Part shown: positions 60,821 through 64,000 of the stretch, one piece after another
Position numbering within the stretch: the stretch's first letter is position 1
How the letters are laid out: every line of letters begins with the position of its first letter
NCBI GenBank assembly: GCA_001687465.1
Contig: LVLI01000208.1
Span: 1-64,000, forward strand
DNA: 64,000 nucleotides
Direction: 5' to 3'
From: Halocafeteria seosinensis
Taxonomy: Eukaryota > Sar > Bigyra > Bicosoecida
The notes under the pieces: generated by a model
Database searches by the model: none
Told to the model about the DNA's origin: nothing
What the model saw: only the letters and a program-made list of their open reading frames with translations
Translations under genes and position numbers: made by a program

Positions 60821-61794
60821 ATGGGGCTCATTCATAAGTATGTGATCTCTAGTTTTCCATGCGAGGGCATATATGGGCATATTGTGTCTTGATCACGCTG
60901 TATTGCAGGCTTCGGTTCGTGGCATTTATGCTGTATTTGACCCCTTTTTTCATTATACTGGCCGTGTTAGAGACTCTGCTCTTTCCTATCATCTATTTCG
61001 TGGACCCGAATCGCTCCTTCTTCCACAAACTGAACGCGAAATGCGTCTATTTGGCTATATGGCCCTTCATCAACATACGCGTATATGGAGTAGAGGAGAA
61101 CTTCCCCCATGGAAGAGGTTGTGTATTAGCTTCCAACCACCAAAGTCTGTTAGATGCGCTTATCTTTAGTGTCGTGGGCAAGATTGACTTTCGCGTCACG
61201 TACAAACAGGAGCTGAAATGGTATCCCGGCGTGGGGCTCTCGTTCATCTTATCGGGGCACATACCGCTCAAACGAGGCGACAAAGAGAGTGGCCGAAGAG
61301 CCATAGAGATGTGCAAAGAGTATATTCGACGAGGTGTGAGCACATTGTTTTTCCCGGAGGCCACACGCAAAATTGACCCAACGGCCTTACTAGGCGACTT
61401 TAAAGCCGGTGCATTTACAACGGCTATTGACGAGCAGTGCCCAGTGGTGCCGATTACGATCTCCGGAGCAAGGAATATACTGGCACCGTACGGGTTTCCC
61501 GAATTACACGCTGGTGATGTTGTTATGACTGTTCACCCGCCGATCGAAACCACGGGGATGAAGAGGCCAGCAAACAAAGACGATCCCGACAATGATGTTG
61601 ACAAATTATCTGCTCGAACCAAGCAAGTAATTGCATCAGCACTTCGAGACTGTGATAACTTTGCTAATTACAGAGCGAGGAAGAAACAACAACAGAGTAC
61701 AGGTGAAGATGAAGACCCGAAGCAATCTCCCCCTGTACAGAATGGAGAAGCAACACTAAGACAGCGAAAGAACGGATCTCAAAATGGAAGATAG
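60821..61794 (+). CDS. PlsC-type 1-acyl-glycerol-3-phosphate acyltransferase
   Basis: Two exons: 60821..60837 (17 nt, MGLIHK) and 60909..61794; the 71-bp intron (GTATGTG to TATTGCAG) has phase 2; about 300 aa. An alternative is an unspliced start at 60859, which adds unlikely residues. One or two N-terminal hydrophobic helices (FMLYLTPFFIILAVLETLLF) anchor it, likely in the ER. Motif I is NHQSLLDA (His83, Asp88: H-x4-D, catalytic). Motif II is around HIPLKRGDKESGRRAI. Motif III is FPEATRK (about 154-160), where most relatives have FPEGTRS. A downstream VVPITI segment matches motif IV. It makes phosphatidate from lysophosphatidate and acyl-CoA. The last 60 residues are polar and low-complexity. 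Confidence 0.85.
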
Positions 61795-61979
61795 CTACAT
61801 AGACAGAGTTCACATATATGATAAAAAGAGCATAAAAGTCTTTGTAATGTCGGAAGTAAATGTTCACAACATATGGGGAAACCCAATAAAGCGAAAGTGA
61901 TGATGATGTATATCTATACAAGCTGCATTGTCCAACCAATACTTGTAGCAACAATTTTCGATAGAAATCGGCTTTGTCA

Positions 61980-63681
61980 TTAGCACTTCCAGATTCTACA
62001 GGTGTTATCCTTTGATCCTGAAGTCAGCAAGAAGCATAAAAAAGTAAAACGTTGAGATTGCTCAGGGTTTGTGTTGGATGCGTCACCCGCGACAATAGGA
62101 CAAAGAACATACCTGTGATAATAGTGTCGCCTTGATAGTTGAAGGCGCAGCTAAAAATTTCGTCCGTGTGACCCTCAAGAACTTGCAAACAGTCGCCCGT
62201 GGCAGCTTCCCAGACATGAGCAGTTTTATCGCTACTTGCCGATAAGATCTTGGTGCCTTGCGGGTTAAAGCAAATCTTCGATATCTCCCCCTCGTGCCCA
62301 ATGAGGATAGAATTACAGTTGCCATTGTCCGCAGAATATACACGCGCAGTGCCATCAGCAGAGGCTGTGACTATTTGTGAACATGTAGTGTTGTATGCAA
62401 CATCTAAAATCTCGTCCCGGTGACCACGTAGAGTGTGCAGGCAAGATGCAGTCCTTACGTCCCACATCTTACATGTTTTATCAATGCTTCCGCTAATACA
62501 TTGGTCGCCTGTAAAGTTAAATTGTGTGCTACTAATTTCGCTCGTATGGCCACTAAACGTATGCACAGTCGTTCCAGTACGGACGTCCCACAGACGAACC
62601 GTATGATCAAAGCTCCCTGTAATTATTAAATTGCCTGTCTGATTGAAATTCAGGCTTACGATTTCAGCCGCATGCCCCTGTGAAAATATAGAAAACGCCA
62701 AATTTTATAAACGGCAAGGCTGCACACTCTATGGCAAGAAAATCACATACCGCCAGCGTATGCATCTCCTTTCCGGTTTCCACATCCCAAAGTTTGGCTG
62801 TATGATCCATGCTCCCAGTCGCAACAACGTCTCCCAAGGGGTTGAAGGAAAGGCACACAATTTCTGTGTCATGTCCAGTGTAAGTGTGGAAGCATTCTCC
62901 GCTATTGGCATCCCAAAGTTTTGCCGTCTTATCAAAGCTTCCTGTTAGAATCTTATCTCTGCACGATGTCACAAGCCCCAACAAGTCGACACACGTTCGT
63001 GGTGTTGCTTCCATAAAAGAATATAAACATTCGACAACAATTACCTACCCGAAAGGGTTATTGAACGCGATTGCGTACACGACATTCTTATGTCCTTCCA
63101 ATGATAGGAGTTCCTCCCCAGTCCCCGTCTCCCATACTTTGCATGTTCGATCGTAACTTCCCGTGATGAATTTGTCCCCTGCTTTGTTGAACGCACAGTT
63201 CGTTAATGGAAGGATATGCGCCCTAAGAATCTTGTACAAGTAGAAATCCCTGTTGATAACATGGTTGTTTGAACCCTGTTTTTTCTGTAATTTTCGGAGC
63301 AATTTCAGCACTTGTGGCCGTCTTCGAGCCGAGACCAGCGGATACTGTGCTATAATGTCATCTGCTACCTCTTCGATATTCGTACTGCCTCGGAAAAAAG
63401 ACGTTCAGACGACGTGAAAAGCCCCCATCAAGGACATTATGCAAGATACACGTACTCTGGTCCTAACGACAAGAGGTCAATTTCTTTCAAATGTCTCGTC
63501 CTATCCCGTTTCTCATACTCCAGCATGATACCTGTACGGTTGGTAAGGACACAATAGTATCGGTGTACCAAACTTGGGAGCCATTTGGAGCATATACGGC
63601 TCAAAACAGCGTCTGAACGGGCTCTGAGCACTCAGCCTTACCTGGAGGATAGTATCGGAGTAAGAATTTACGTAGCTTCAT
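61980..63681 (-). CDS. DAW1: DAW1 (WDR69), dynein assembly factor with WD repeats
   Basis: Six exons on the minus strand: 63642..63681, 63456..63531, 63049..63384, 62751..62958, 62113..62677, 61980..62017; introns 71-110 bp; 420 aa, against about 415 in vertebrates. The spliced start reads [14 protein letters not shown] then IMLEYEKRD, as in animal DAW1. Then [16 protein letters not shown] and eight or so WD40 repeats follow ([55 protein letters not shown]), and the last repeat closes in exon 6 ([10 protein letters not shown]). DAW1 helps preassemble and deliver outer-arm dynein to cilia, working with ODA16-type transport. Its presence implies motile cilia. It faces the acyltransferase gene tail to tail, 185 bp apart. 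Confidence 0.92.
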
Positions 63682-63831
63682 GTCGGTATTCCACTGTTTT
63701 CGACACCCGCACGACTTGCGCCACTACTGAACACTACTCTAACAACGTGAGCAATGGGCGCTACACCCTATAACAAGCACGAAATCCGCCATTAAGTGGC
63801 ATTTAAATGAACCAAACCCAAAATCGACGAA
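63682..63831. promoter_or_regulatory. Short divergent spacer upstream of DAW1
   Basis: If the right-edge frame is real, 150 bp separate two divergent start codons here, similar to the golgin/acyltransferase spacer. No motif called. Confidence 0.3.
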
Positions 63832-64000
63832 ATGTTTGTTCCCCCCACGACAAAGCAACGAAAAGATTGTCTTCTTCAGGAGGCTTCGAATGGTGTGGGA
63901 CTGGTGAATGAAATGAAATGGATGAATATGCGGTTCCGTGAGCCCTTGGTTAACTACTGTTCCCACACGTTGGACACAATTTTTTCCATTGCTCTATTTG
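63832..64000 (+). CDS. Possible 5' end of a gene at the right edge
   Basis: From an ATG at 63832 the frame stays open for 56 codons to the end of the window; a stop lies 8 codons upstream. The peptide has a basic start (TTKQRKD) and a folded-looking later part (MNMRFREPLVNYCSHTLD). No family can be named from this fragment, and an open run of this length could occur by chance. Confidence 0.35.
   Translation, partial: MFVPPTTKQRKDCLLQEASNGVGLVNEMKWMNMRFREPLVNYCSHTLDTIFSIALF

Noticed and set aside
1-64000. CRISPR arrays, rRNA operons, bacterial-type operators or insertion sequences
   Set aside because: None seen; spliced introns and protein families show eukaryotic nuclear DNA.

Overview
The window is nuclear DNA of a unicellular, flagellated eukaryote. 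It is gene-dense and close to balanced in base composition. Genes are mostly long exons split by a few short GT-AG introns (59-184 bp, usually 63-110 bp; donors GTAAGT, GTATGT, GTACGT or GTGAGT; acceptors CAG or CTAAG). A clear DAW1 (axonemal dynein assembly factor) and a very large SFI1-type centrin-binding protein imply cilia and centrioles. Two Zn2Cys6 regulators, a family best known in fungi, sit 10 kb from the DAW1 gene. I cannot name the lineage; an intron-poor protist is the safest statement. One base is unresolved (N at 10565).

Layout. The left block (1-22.4 kb) holds the 5' end of an unidentified gene on the minus strand, then two giant genes that converge tail to tail: an SFI1-like protein of about 3171 aa (+) and the U3 snoRNP/ribosome-biogenesis factor UTP20 of about 3759 aa (-). 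The right block (43.7-64 kb) is also conserved core: an SZT2-like KICSTOR subunit (+) whose stop codon lies 5 bp from that of a convergent TMEM164 homologue (-), two tandem Zn2Cys6 regulators (-), a golgin-84-like Golgi coiled-coil protein (-) head to head with a PlsC-type acyltransferase (+), DAW1 (-), and the possible start of another + strand gene at the right edge.

Between them, 22.4-43.7 kb behaves as an accessory island. It holds a retroelement relic, a decayed gene of unknown family, a GNAT acetyltransferase, a possible small secreted protein, a Crinkler/RHS-type P-loop NTPase with nuclease-like C-terminus preceded by a truncated tandem copy of its own 5' end, a MULE-type transposase gene carrying a C-terminal chromodomain (reading frame broken), and a secreted GLUG-repeat protein gene broken by a frameshift and by a stop codon inside a perfect 21-bp inverted repeat. 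It also holds two tandem paralogues of what looks like an undescribed family with identical intron phases and an 88-nt second exon. The left and right blocks are housekeeping in character; the island carries the novelty, and most of its genes show decay or duplication.

Exon models were made by eye from splice consensus, phase continuity and family conservation. Where two solutions fit, this is said in the entry.
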